Shown here: positions 18,001 through 25,456 of the stretch, in pieces
How the letters are laid out: every line of letters begins with the position of its first letter
Position numbering within the stretch: the stretch's first letter is position 1
DNA from: Chloroflexi bacterium HGW-Chloroflexi-6
GTDB taxonomy: Bacteria > Chloroflexota > Anaerolineae > Anaerolineales > Villigracilaceae
Length of the DNA stretch: 64,000 bases
Direction: 5' to 3'
NCBI GenBank assembly: GCA_002840685.1
Contig: PHBU01000003.1
Location: 1-64,000, forward strand
Notes under the pieces: generated by a model
What the model was told of the DNA's origin: nothing
The model's input: only the letters and a program-made list of their open reading frames with translations
Databases searched by the model: none
Made by a program: the position numbers and the translations under genes

Positions 18001-19425
18001 AAAAGTCTGTTCTGTGCGATAGTTGGCAAACAGCAACCCTACTGGTTGTCCCTCGATGCGCAAAGGAATCACTGCCGCCGATATGATATTTTCGCGTACG
18101 ACAAAGCGTTCTCGCGTTACGGCGCCTGCCCTTTCTTCTGAAAACGGTTTTGTGAAAATACTATCTTGTTCTTTAACATTACAGACATAAAGCGGATTTG
18201 TGATTTTTACTAATTGATAAACAACATCATCCTGGTGGATTTGGCGTACCTGCGGGCTGATTCGGTGACCCGATAGCGATGGAGGCAGGATAAATGTTTG
18301 GCGACCGCTATCATAACGATATAAATCTACCAGATCTGCGCGCAACACGAAGCGGGCATCTTCAGCGATTTTATTCAGCACATCTTGTAAATGGTTTTTA
18401 TTATGCGATACAGAAATCAAGTCCAGGCTTATTTTATGGAGTTCTTTCAGCGCTTCGGCCCGTCTGCGGGCATCTGCGTACAATCGCATGTTGCTGATAG
18501 CATTATGGGCTTGGCTTGCAAAAAGACGGGCGGTATTAACATCATCCTTTGCAAAGTGACGAGGAGAGCGAAAATTGATGAACAATACCCCTACCGACTG
18601 GCTATCCATTCCAAGCGCCATAGCCATAAACGATTGAATCGATTCGCGCTGGATAAAAGGACTTTTGAACATCTCAGGGTCTTCTTGCTCGATATTTTCT
18701 ACCAGGAGTTCATTCCTCCTCCTGACAAAAGCTGTCATGCCACTCGAACTACGGGATTTTTCCGTTAGCGCAAGGTCTTCTCGTAAACCATAAGCTGCTA
18801 CATGTTCTTTGTCATAGAATTCATCCCGATTAGGATCATATGGATAGAGAACTGCGCAATCGCCGCCGATTACCTCACAAGCAACCTTAACGATTTCTTG
18901 TAAAACATCCATGGGCTTGCTTGAAATGTCATCGAATCTTCTATTAATTTTCAATAATTCTTCAAGAATAAGGCGGCGTTTTGTTGCATCAATGGTCAAG
19001 CCAATTTGATAGGCATGTTGCAACATTTGTTCTTTTATTTTTTCAAGGGGCGCATCATTGGCTGTCGTGTAGATGCTTATAACGCCTTGCGATATTTCTT
19101 GAGAGAGAATCGGTACACATAAAACCGATTTCCAGCCAAAGTTTGCTGCATCATCTTTGTACTGCCAGCGCTCTTCCTTACTGATATCTGGAACGATTTC
19201 GGGGATCTTACTCAGAAATACATTCCCTGTTACGCTGGAAGTTGACAAATCAATAACTGCCTTCTTAGAATAGGAATCCTGAACTCCAGCGGCTGCCGCA
19301 ATCTTAAGGCTGGTATTTGATTTATCAGGAAGCCATATGCTGACGGGGTAACCTACCATACGACGTAAGGTTTCGGCAGATTGTTGAAAAATATCTTGGT
19401 ATAACTTGTCATTTGATTTCATCAT
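15088..19425 (-). CDS. seven-GAF sensor histidine kinase
   Basis: A soluble sensor kinase of about 1445 residues. I count seven successive GAF-type domains over about residues 5-1195, then a short phosphoacceptor helix with H1226 (ALQHRINN) and a HATPase_c domain: N-box FSNLIDNAFRAL, G1 VIDNVPGG, G2 EGSGLGLWLS. GAF3 and GAF4 resemble each other closely. GAF5-7 form another group (each with MYIALxD and a hhRFGLhYxxG-like strand), so the array grew by internal duplication. I chose the ATG at 19425 because GGAGG lies 8 nt upstream; in-frame ATGs at 19440 and 19455 have weaker sites. No membrane segment is seen. It follows the AlaRS-like gene by 33 bp and probably phosphorylates the receivers encoded just downstream. 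Confidence 0.92.
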   Translation of the reverse strand: MMKSNDKLYQDIFQQSAETLRRMVGYPVSIWLPDKSNTSLKIAAAAGVQDSYSKKAVIDLSTSSVTGNVFLSKIPEIVPDISKEERWQYKDDAANFGWKSVLCVPILSQEISQGVISIYTTANDAPLEKIKEQMLQHAYQIGLTIDATKRRLILEELLKINRRFDDISSKPMDVLQEIVKVACEVIGGDCAVLYPYDPNRDEFYDKEHVAAYGLREDLALTEKSRSSSGMTAFVRRRNELLVENIEQEDPEMFKSPFIQRESIQSFMAMALGMDSQSVGVLFINFRSPRHFAKDDVNTARLFASQAHNAISNMRLYADARRRAEALKELHKISLDLISVSHNKNHLQDVLNKIAEDARFVLRADLVDLYRYDSGRQTFILPPSLSGHRISPQVRQIHQDDVVYQLVKITNPLYVCNVKEQDSIFTKPFSEERAGAVTRERFVVRENIISAAVIPLRIEGQPVGLLFANYRTEQTFPEPVRELLMLFAAQASVAIANANLHEQTHQQADALRQLNKVAANLVKLGEDIDNISGLMNEIALGAQKVLGADLVDIYQYYQGRDEFPPQFLTQVGKRVMEIKKTRIYPDDVAYTIVKNGKPWYEINAQESPELNIPHEHHPDSPSQRFVIRENIRSMSAVPMKVGAETVGVLFVSYHEKQAFSNSQKELIDLFAAQAAVAIRNVRLLLRQKALESFGEAIASTTNRLKEDEVLQLIHTHAQNVMDTSNMYIALYDNVSDSIRFGLAYKDGVRGNLQSRKVNHSKIGKTEHIIFNEPYILQSTNEEETKWFNTPGHQEFVKGMEAASWLGVRMSVQDKVLGVIATYHRSREHVYSNEDLVTLQTIANQAAIAIDNARMYYDINRKLDTVVRFGENVNSGKRLQEAEVCNLIYEQVNELMDADSMYIALYDDITDVVRFGLAYQNGSQIDVKTDPLWQPRKAGYGKTEEIIKTRKPIFHPTQAESEKWYAEPGRTSYTGKPLPSWLGVPVSLGDRVFGVIAVYHPTEEYVYTSDDLFILQAIANQAGVALDNARRYYETEQNLRALVEFSAELTSNIRMKRDEILELIRIKAGKFLDTKNMYIALCDQEDGKDVVHFGLVYKNGKPEIWPSRPADIGRTGEIIRSGKPIFLPTRKSIEDWLQQHPGQKEASTSNSWLGVPMIANGRVLGVIGVDHPDLELWYNGEDQEILQTLANFAAISLENSNLFNQTRSDLIASQQLATLGTAIAALQHRINNTLNIIGPNVNRLRKRINSQDPEIDEILGIIDRNTRYTSDLLTRIQEPLQEVELISVDINAHLTEIFNARRKEWIDDKTHHLVDARLELGENIPIIPLPAGQLSEVFSNLIDNAFRALDKSFNAHSATGGARLRVVSCIDGATIKVRVIDNVPGGIPVSIRNKLFGKPVPSKTPNEGSGLGLWLSKLIMQRIGGDIYIEQSGMTGTTMLVEIPYSE

Positions 19426-19458
19426 GTAGATAACCTCCATGGAAACCTGCACCATGCT

Positions 19459-20751
19459 TTATTTTGCATGTAAACTTTCCAAAATACTATCAGTCAAGAT
19501 ACCAGGGATTCCCCCCTGTGTTTCTAGTATGCTGATTTGTTCCAAGGAAAGCCTATTGTTGTTGTTTTGACTCAGTATGTTTTCAATCTGGATGCGGCCC
19601 CGTGTGATCGTTTTTGAAAAACGAGCGGTTTCTTCAGCAAAATAGCTTTCCAGTTTGGGGCAAGTTTCCGAACTGGCTGGGGTAGATTCGTAAGATGCAA
19701 TAGCTCGAATTGTTTCCCGTAAAAACGAAGCTGATGTGATTCCAAGTAACATTTGGCGTGCAAATATACGGCGTATTAGTATCTTGATAATTCGCTGGCG
19801 GCCATCTTTGCCCGGGGGCGGTGCTCCGTCTGAAACCAGGTGATATAAAGCTTTTAGGTGATCCGAGATTACTTTTACGTGTTTTTGTTTATCTGGCTTA
19901 GTAATGTGAGATTGATCAATAAAAGAACAGATCACATCTGAAATATAGCTATATTCCTTTGTTTTAAATACTGACGACACCCCATCTGTCAACATGGCTG
20001 CGCGTTCGGCCCCGACGACTGTTTCTGTGAACGGGATTGCAATAGGTATAAGTTCTTGGCGGATATGATCTGTCTGGTGGCGAATGAAAAGGGTGTTGGA
20101 AAATTCTACAAATCGCCCGCAGTTACATCCGGGTAAACAATTCTTGTCGCAGGCATATTCTTCCCCCTTGTCATAAAACAGTTCAGTGTTGGGGCCACAT
20201 TTTCTTGATTCAGCATTACCCTGTAATCCGTTACCCTGAATCCAAAAATTATGTTTTTTCCCCAGGCCGACTACTCGTTCTGGTGGCAAGCCCATATCCA
20301 GCCAGGTGCTCCGGGTAGGCAGATCTTCTTCCATCTGGGTGTTGAGCACCATGTCTCCCTGGAAATAGGATGCCCACAAGCGTTCTTGGGGAAGTTCAAG
20401 GATATTTGTAGCAAATTGCCACATTTGTTGGATGATTTGTGAACGATCATTTTCGCCAAAAATAAATGCCCCCGGCATCATAAAAAAGCTCAAATGGGTT
20501 TCATCATTGCCTACTTTATCAACATCAAAATGACGAAAACATTTCTGGACAAGAACATATTTGTCCGATTCTCTATTCTTGATCTGTGCCAGGGATTTTT
20601 CAACTTGAACCAGACCTGCGCTCATCACAAATGACATCGGTATTGAAGGATCAAGCAGAGATGCCGATGATAAGAGTTGGTGCCCATTCTTTTGATAATA
20701 ATTGACAAAAAGATTGCAAACTGTGGTTGCATACATACGTTCAATTTCCAT
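19459..20751 (-). CDS. stand-alone AlaRS-like catalytic domain protein
   Basis: A 430-residue protein matching only the N-terminal aminoacylation half of alanyl-tRNA synthetase. Recognisable parts are the start helix (FVNYYQKNGHQLLSSASL), motif 2 (KCFR73 and later SFFMMPGAFIFGE), the substrate-pocket segment HNFW170, FSN219TLFI, motif 3 (VVGAER250), and the helical tRNA-binding region (VISDHLKALYHLVSDGAPPP, IRRIFARQMLLG). The editing, DHHA1 and C-Ala domains are all absent; full AlaRS is about 870 residues. A cysteine cluster (C201, C205, C209, C211) could bind metal. Motif 2 has FFMM where AlaRS has FFEM. The protein heads an operon with a sensor kinase, which is no place for the housekeeping alaS. 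It may activate an amino acid for a non-ribosomal use or sense uncharged tRNA; this is unproven. An in-frame ATG at 20736 has a better-spaced AAGGATGG. Confidence 0.85.
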   Translation of the reverse strand: MEIERMYATTVCNLFVNYYQKNGHQLLSSASLLDPSIPMSFVMSAGLVQVEKSLAQIKNRESDKYVLVQKCFRHFDVDKVGNDETHLSFFMMPGAFIFGENDRSQIIQQMWQFATNILELPQERLWASYFQGDMVLNTQMEEDLPTRSTWLDMGLPPERVVGLGKKHNFWIQGNGLQGNAESRKCGPNTELFYDKGEEYACDKNCLPGCNCGRFVEFSNTLFIRHQTDHIRQELIPIAIPFTETVVGAERAAMLTDGVSSVFKTKEYSYISDVICSFIDQSHITKPDKQKHVKVISDHLKALYHLVSDGAPPPGKDGRQRIIKILIRRIFARQMLLGITSASFLRETIRAIASYESTPASSETCPKLESYFAEETARFSKTITRGRIQIENILSQNNNNRLSLEQISILETQGGIPGILTDSILESLHAK

Positions 20752-20761
20752 CCTTTCATCA

Positions 20762-20780
20762 CATATACTCAGTGTATATG
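20762..20780. repeat. short inverted repeat upstream of the AlaRS-like operon
   Basis: Seven-base arms CATATAC/GTATATG separated by TCAGT, 10 bp upstream of the AlaRS-like start codon. It may be an operator or part of the promoter. The rest of the 203-bp spacer (20752-20954) shows nothing I can assign. Confidence 0.4.
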
Positions 20781-20954
20781 ATTTTTGTCACAATAGCAAT
20801 TATGGCAGAAGTTACATTTAGAGTCTTTTTTAACGTTCGGTGTTGAACAAAAAGCCTTTAGCCACTGCTATTGCTTTCGGGTAATCCAAACCTGCTAGAT
20901 TTAGCCGGAACTTAGCGTAGACACAGGTTTTGTTTTTAAGTCAGGCGGTGTGTA

Positions 20955-23885
20955 TCATAGTTCTGTGCTTGAGGCAGCGGGCTGGCTTGGTTGCCGTTCG
21001 AAACGTAGATCTGCCATGGCGTAGGGGGTGTAGGCTAGACCAAGAAGGCTACCTTGGTTGAGTAGATCCCAGCGCATACCAAGGATGGCCTGTCCAACAT
21101 CTTCGCCGCGGCCCAGGCGTTCAAAGAACTTTTCGGCTGCCAGATAGCCATATTCGACAGCGACAGGGATCTCGGTCCCGATTACGCCGCCAGCCATTAA
21201 GTCGCGGAAAGCGCTGACGAAGTTCAAGGTCAGATCGGGCAACAGATCGGTTGTGTAACAACCGTTGATAAAAACCAGTGGGCGGGTTGCGTGCCATTTG
21301 TCCAGGTCAATGTAATCGTGTTCGCCCCAGACGCCGGGCAGGTCTGGGGTAATGGTGTGCAGAGCATCCTTGCCGCGCGGACCGATGTTCAGGTATGTCA
21401 GCTTTCCATCTTTGCCGCCATGACACAGGATGTAAACCAGTTGCGGGTCGCGCAGGCTGTCGCGTACCTGGTCGCGTTCGGTGGCCGGGATATTGGGGAT
21501 GTATTCAGCGTTGACAGAATCTTGTATGGATTGGAAATGCTGCTTGTAGCGGCTTTGGCGGGGGATGTCGGTGGTTGCGGCGACCGCCATTTTGACAGGA
21601 TTGGTTATCAGAATGTTTCGCGCCGGCTCTACATCCCAGGCCTGGTTAAGTAAAGCCGAGATGGGCTGTTCCAGGGTGTATCTGTAGCCCCAAAACCCAA
21701 ACGGACAGACTGTGTTGGGTTCGTGTTCGCCCTCATAGGGGCAGACAGAAATATCCTGGTCACGATAAGGCTGCTTGCGTTTGAGAAAATCTGCATCCCA
21801 CTGCTCTTCAACCACGCGGCATATTTTTAGTGGCAAATCAGAGCGATCTGGCTCGAGCGGGTGATCGTAAATCAATGTCCACGGGATAACATGTGTCGAA
21901 GGTACGGAACCGGCCCGGGCCAGTTGGATGATATCCCCTGGATGCAAGGCTTTTCGGAAGCGCTGTCGCCACAGCATAGGCGGAACGTTTTCTGCCGGCG
22001 TAATGCCTTGTAGCAGAATGTTATACAAGTTTGCACCCAGCTTTGCCAGGGCAATCAGATCTTCCTTGAATTTGTCCAGCAGGAAGGTGTCGCTTTCGAA
22101 ATCAAGTGATCTGCCCGATGGGTTCGATAGAACTCGACGGGCTTCTTCGAGCATGTCGCCGATGATCTGGGTATCGTAGGCTTTCCAGGCCGGAGGCAGG
22201 CTCGCCGATTGATTTTTTTCATCATCCCCTTTGAGCAGGATGCGATGCGAGCCTGAAAGATCGTCGTTCATCAGGATGCTGACTTTGACGCGTTCATCTC
22301 TGCCAGTGCTGGTGCGCTGCCTGCTGGAGAGATTGCCCAACCGTTGATAATTGGATGTCAGAACATAATCCACTTCGCCGTAATTCTCTTCATCTAATGT
22401 GGCGTTTGTGGATACCCCGACATTCAAAATAGCGGATTGCAAAACTTGTGCGCCATAGTACAGGCTGAGACGCCCGTGTGCCCGTTTGCTGGCAGATTCG
22501 TTTGGGGCCTTCAAGCGCAGCTTAAGCGGGCCGGGCTGGCTGGCGATTTCGCCAGCGATATAAGGGGTGCTGCGTGTGAGTGGGTTGAGCGGCACACGGA
22601 TGCGTCCACTGACCAGGCTGGGCTGGAATTCCTGGCTGACAAAAACTGCATCCAGATCAAACCAACCTTTTTCGCGATCTTCTTTGCGCAGGTAGGGGGT
22701 TTCAGAATCTTCTGGAAAGTAGGCCTGTTTTCCCAAAAGGGATGTATCCCGATCCCAGGGCAGTCCAACATCCACCAGCAGATCGTAGGTGTTGCCGGGG
22801 TACAGAGCCTCGTTGCGCATCAGTAACCGTTGATCCTGCGCCGAAGCAAAGTTGGTGTTGAGCACGCGCTTTTCCGTTGGCTTGGCCAGGGTGGGTGGCA
22901 TTGCAGATTCTTCGAGAATGAACTCTGCTGGTTCGCTTGAATTTGGCTCGGAAAGTTCGGGAAGCCAATCTGGCATTTCGTTGAATTCATCTGATTCAGG
23001 CGCGATCGGCGAGCGCTCGGGATAGTCTGGTTCTGTTTCTTCGAAAAAATCTTGGTGAATATCGATAGCCGGCTTTGGCCAGTCTTCCCAGCTTGCTTCC
23101 TTCTCGTTTTCAACCACGGTTTTTACATTATCTATGTCAAGGTCACTGATTTGTTTCAGCCAGTCTGGCAGATCTTCTTGTAGATAGTTATCTTCAAAAA
23201 CAGTTTCATCCGGTTCTGGGTTCGTAGTTTGGCCGCCGATAATGTCGCCGCCGCCAGGCTGGTTGTTGATCACGATTATTTCGGATTTATCGCCGGCAAC
23301 TGCTGGCGGAAATTTTCCTTGCAGAACCTCGGTCGGAAATGAGATTACGTACACGTTGCGGGTGCCATCTTGTTTTTCCGGCTCCATGGCTGTGCCGGTT
23401 GGTATGGAAACAAAACCTGCAACAGCATTCTGATTCAGGTCAATGACCGGCGCGCCACTCAGGAGATGGATATTTTTCTGCTGTGATTTAAGTTGGAAAA
23501 TTTGTTGTGTGCCGATATTGGCGGCGAGTTCGCCTGGCGCCCTGGCTTCAATTACTCCATTCCCTCTGAAGTAGGGGTAACTATACTCGCTTTTAACACG
23601 GGCCAGGCGGCTAATAGGCAGGATTTTCGCCTTTGTTGGAATTTTCTCAATATGCAGGACCGCAAAATCATGGGTCGGACTCTTTGTTCGCAGGCGGATG
23701 TAGGCGGGCTGGATTGAACCATCTACCAGGAATTTAACCTGAACGTTGTTTTCCTGGGGCAGGATGTGGGCACAGGTGAAAATCAGGTTTTCGGCTGCCA
23801 GAAACCCGGCTCCGAGAACCTTTTCAGCTGTAGTAAGGATCAAAACCGTACCAGAGATGAGATTCATGCCAGCCTTCTTCTTCAT
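20955..23885 (-). CDS. trypsin-like protease fused to CHAT cysteine protease
   Basis: A 976-residue protein with two protease folds. At the N-terminus (about 7-195) is a chymotrypsin/HtrA-like serine protease with H40 (FTCAHIL), D73 (THDFAVLHI) and a candidate nucleophile S143 (LLSGAPVID). An acidic, proline-rich linker (about 220-345) carries DLPDWL/EMPDWL-type repeats. After a beta-rich region (about 350-560), the C-terminus (about 640-960) is a CHAT caspase-like domain with H822 (YILCHGG) and C876 (FINGCYTTD), followed by GGVIGTEIPV. No signal peptide or membrane helix is seen, so it is probably cytosolic. The nucleophile motif is L-S-G, not the usual G-x-S-G-G, so activity of the first domain needs testing. 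An in-frame ATG at 23867 has a better ribosome-binding site (GAAGAAGG). It lies 203 bp upstream of the AlaRS-like operon on the same strand. Confidence 0.9.
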   Translation of the reverse strand: MKKKAGMNLISGTVLILTTAEKVLGAGFLAAENLIFTCAHILPQENNVQVKFLVDGSIQPAYIRLRTKSPTHDFAVLHIEKIPTKAKILPISRLARVKSEYSYPYFRGNGVIEARAPGELAANIGTQQIFQLKSQQKNIHLLSGAPVIDLNQNAVAGFVSIPTGTAMEPEKQDGTRNVYVISFPTEVLQGKFPPAVAGDKSEIIVINNQPGGGDIIGGQTTNPEPDETVFEDNYLQEDLPDWLKQISDLDIDNVKTVVENEKEASWEDWPKPAIDIHQDFFEETEPDYPERSPIAPESDEFNEMPDWLPELSEPNSSEPAEFILEESAMPPTLAKPTEKRVLNTNFASAQDQRLLMRNEALYPGNTYDLLVDVGLPWDRDTSLLGKQAYFPEDSETPYLRKEDREKGWFDLDAVFVSQEFQPSLVSGRIRVPLNPLTRSTPYIAGEIASQPGPLKLRLKAPNESASKRAHGRLSLYYGAQVLQSAILNVGVSTNATLDEENYGEVDYVLTSNYQRLGNLSSRQRTSTGRDERVKVSILMNDDLSGSHRILLKGDDEKNQSASLPPAWKAYDTQIIGDMLEEARRVLSNPSGRSLDFESDTFLLDKFKEDLIALAKLGANLYNILLQGITPAENVPPMLWRQRFRKALHPGDIIQLARAGSVPSTHVIPWTLIYDHPLEPDRSDLPLKICRVVEEQWDADFLKRKQPYRDQDISVCPYEGEHEPNTVCPFGFWGYRYTLEQPISALLNQAWDVEPARNILITNPVKMAVAATTDIPRQSRYKQHFQSIQDSVNAEYIPNIPATERDQVRDSLRDPQLVYILCHGGKDGKLTYLNIGPRGKDALHTITPDLPGVWGEHDYIDLDKWHATRPLVFINGCYTTDLLPDLTLNFVSAFRDLMAGGVIGTEIPVAVEYGYLAAEKFFERLGRGEDVGQAILGMRWDLLNQGSLLGLAYTPYAMADLRFERQPSQPAASSTEL

Positions 23886-24041
23886 CTGTTACAGGATTTT
23901 TAGAATGACCCGGATATTCAATTTTCTTGATCTCAAAGAAATTGTTAGCAAAACAAAGTATACAACAAAAACTTACCCACTATATTTTTGAGTCTTATGT
24001 CCAGCGAAGAGGGAAAGATATACCGGCTCTAAGAGAGATTA

Positions 24042-24095
24042 CCTAAAACGATAAGCACCAATCTGAGCCGACCAGATGGCGCTTATCGTTTTAGG
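24042..24095. repeat. long imperfect hairpin in the spacer upstream of the trypsin-CHAT gene
   Basis: A 15-bp perfect stem (CCTAAAACGATAAGC 24042-24056 with 24081-24095) continues inward through one mismatch and one bulge to ATCT/AGAT, giving about 22 paired bases around a loop of about 9 nt. No T-tract follows on either strand, so it is not an ordinary terminator. The spacer 23886-24234 (349 bp) holds no gene that I can support; this hairpin is its only clear structure. Confidence 0.75.
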
Positions 24096-24234
24096 GTGTG
24101 ATGATGTAGGATGGGAGTTGCTTTGAGCAAGGTTATTTTACAGAAACAGAGAAATAAAGGGTATTTTGAACAATCGTTACGTAGTATCCCCAAAGCGAAA
24201 AATTAAAAATACATTCTTGAAAAGCGGTTAAAAG

Positions 24235-24307
24235 TGGGCCCGGCTGGAGTCGAACCAGCGACCAAGAGATTATGAGTCCCCTGCGCTAACCACTGCGCCA
24301 CGGGCCC
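24235..24307 (-). tRNA. tRNA-Met (CAU)
   Basis: A complete 73-nt cloverleaf on the minus strand. The acceptor stem is GGGCCCG/CGGGCCC, the D-arm GGCGCAGTGGTTAGCGC, the anticodon loop CTCATAA with anticodon CAU, and the T-arm GCTGGTTCGACTCCAGC. CCA is not encoded. It has the look of an elongator tRNA-Met; a tRNA-Ile with lysidine-modified CAU cannot be excluded without comparison. Confidence 0.93.
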
Positions 24308-24316
24308 GATTTAAGT

Positions 24317-24352
24317 TTCAGGTGTCAGGCGCCGAAACACCTGACACCTGAA
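24317..24352. repeat. perfect hairpin between the two tRNA genes
   Basis: Thirteen-base arms TTCAGGTGTCAGG and CCTGACACCTGAA surround a 10-nt loop (24330-24339). It lies in the tRNA-Gly/tRNA-Met spacer. A role in processing the joint precursor is possible; no T-tract follows. Confidence 0.75.
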
Positions 24353-24364
24353 CACCAAACTGAG

Positions 24365-24435
24365 AGCGGGCAACGGGAATCGAACCCGTCTAAGTAGCTT
24401 GGAAGGCTACCGCACTACCACTATGCTATGCCCGC
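24365..24435 (-). tRNA. tRNA-Gly (UCC)
   Basis: A 71-nt cloverleaf on the minus strand. The acceptor stem is GCGGGCA/TGCCCGC, the anticodon stem GTAGC/GCTAC with loop CTTCCAA (anticodon UCC), and the T-arm ACGGGTTCGATTCCCGT. CCA is not encoded. It is 57 bp upstream of tRNA-Met and probably shares its transcript. Confidence 0.95.
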
Positions 24436-24478
24436 AAAAAACGAACGACCTGTATTCTACCGTGAGGCGCGTAGATGG

Positions 24479-25372
24479 TCAAGTCGCTGACCAGCGCCCA
24501 AAGACGGCCTGTGAGACCAGCCGCCCGGCGCTCGTCTCGCGCGTCACGAGTTCACCTGCTTCAGCGCTTCCTTTATATGGGCGCATCATCTCTTCCAGGG
24601 TGGCATATAAATGTACGCCCGAAGCTTTGACAGCGTACATCGTCAGCACCACGAACAGCGGATTTGGGCTGAGTATTGCCCGGCAGGCCTCCAGCAGGGC
24701 CGGCAGCGATTGATAAACTTCCCAGATCTCACCTTTGGGGCCGCGCCCGAACTTGGGCGGGTCGAGGTAGATGCCATCGTATTTCACCCCGCGCCGCGCC
24801 TCGCGCTCGACAAATTTCAGGGCATCGTCCACGATCCAGCGAATGGGCTTGGCCTCCAGCCCCGAAAGGGACTGATTCTCGCGCGCCCAGCCAACAGATT
24901 TTTTGGAGGCATCGACATGCGTCACACTGGCCCCCACACTGGCCGCCGCCAGTGAAGCCAGGCCGGTGTAGCCGAACAGGTTCAAAACCTGCGTTGGGCG
25001 TTTGGCCGCGTTGATCTTTTCGGCCATCCAATCCCAGTGGGCGGCGCATTCCGGGAAAACACCCAGGTGGCGCCCGGGGGTGGTCATCGCCCACATCTTG
25101 AGCGGCGAAGCGCCGGGCAGGGGGTAGCGCATCTCCCAGCTGTCGCGCAGCTTTGTGCGCACATCCCAATGCCCGCCGCTTTCCTCGCTGGTCGGTTTGA
25201 AAACAGCGTCCGCTTCGCGCCAGGCAGATTGGGGCAGGGTTGGCTGCCAGATGGCTTGAACCTCCGGCCGCACAAAACGATAGCTGCCGAAGCGTTCGAG
25301 CTTCAGGCCATTGCCCGTATCGAGTAGTTCGTAGTCGCGCCAGTGGGGAGATTCAAGCAAAATCAGGTTCAT
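24479..25372 (-). CDS. class I SAM-dependent methyltransferase (RlmI/RlmK-like)
   Basis: A 297-residue Rossmann-fold methyltransferase. The SAM motif I is VLNLFGYTGLASLAAASVGA (about 129-148), an acidic motif II residue lies in VTHVDASKKSV, and motif IV is LDPPKFGRG (D204-P-P-K). The L-D-P-P-K form is typical of the RlmI/RlmK/RsmC-like group that methylates rRNA bases. The N-terminal PUA domain of RlmI is missing, so the exact target is uncertain. The gene is divergent from the mraZ operon and sits just upstream of the tRNA pair on the same strand. Confidence 0.85.
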   Translation of the reverse strand: MNLILLESPHWRDYELLDTGNGLKLERFGSYRFVRPEVQAIWQPTLPQSAWREADAVFKPTSEESGGHWDVRTKLRDSWEMRYPLPGASPLKMWAMTTPGRHLGVFPECAAHWDWMAEKINAAKRPTQVLNLFGYTGLASLAAASVGASVTHVDASKKSVGWARENQSLSGLEAKPIRWIVDDALKFVEREARRGVKYDGIYLDPPKFGRGPKGEIWEVYQSLPALLEACRAILSPNPLFVVLTMYAVKASGVHLYATLEEMMRPYKGSAEAGELVTRETSAGRLVSQAVFGRWSAT

Positions 25373-25427
25373 AGTCGTTCAAATCCATATCAAAACCCCT
25401 AAAAATAGGATAAAGGTCCTACTCCAC

Positions 25428-25456
25428 TTGAAATCCGCCCAAAAGGGGTGTAAAAT
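25428..25456 (+). promoter_or_regulatory. promoter of the dcw operon
   Basis: TTGAAA (25428-25433), a 17-bp spacer and TAAAAT (25451-25456). Transcription would begin near 25463, inside the MraZ-box array that follows directly. Confidence 0.75.

Noticed and set aside
19459..20751. Calling this gene alaS
   Set aside because: Only the catalytic half is present, several motif residues differ, and it sits in a signalling operon. It is annotated as AlaRS-like only.
2473..23885. Prophage or conjugative element
   Set aside because: No integrase, capsid, terminase, relaxase or transposase genes were found in the block; its genes are signalling and effector proteins.
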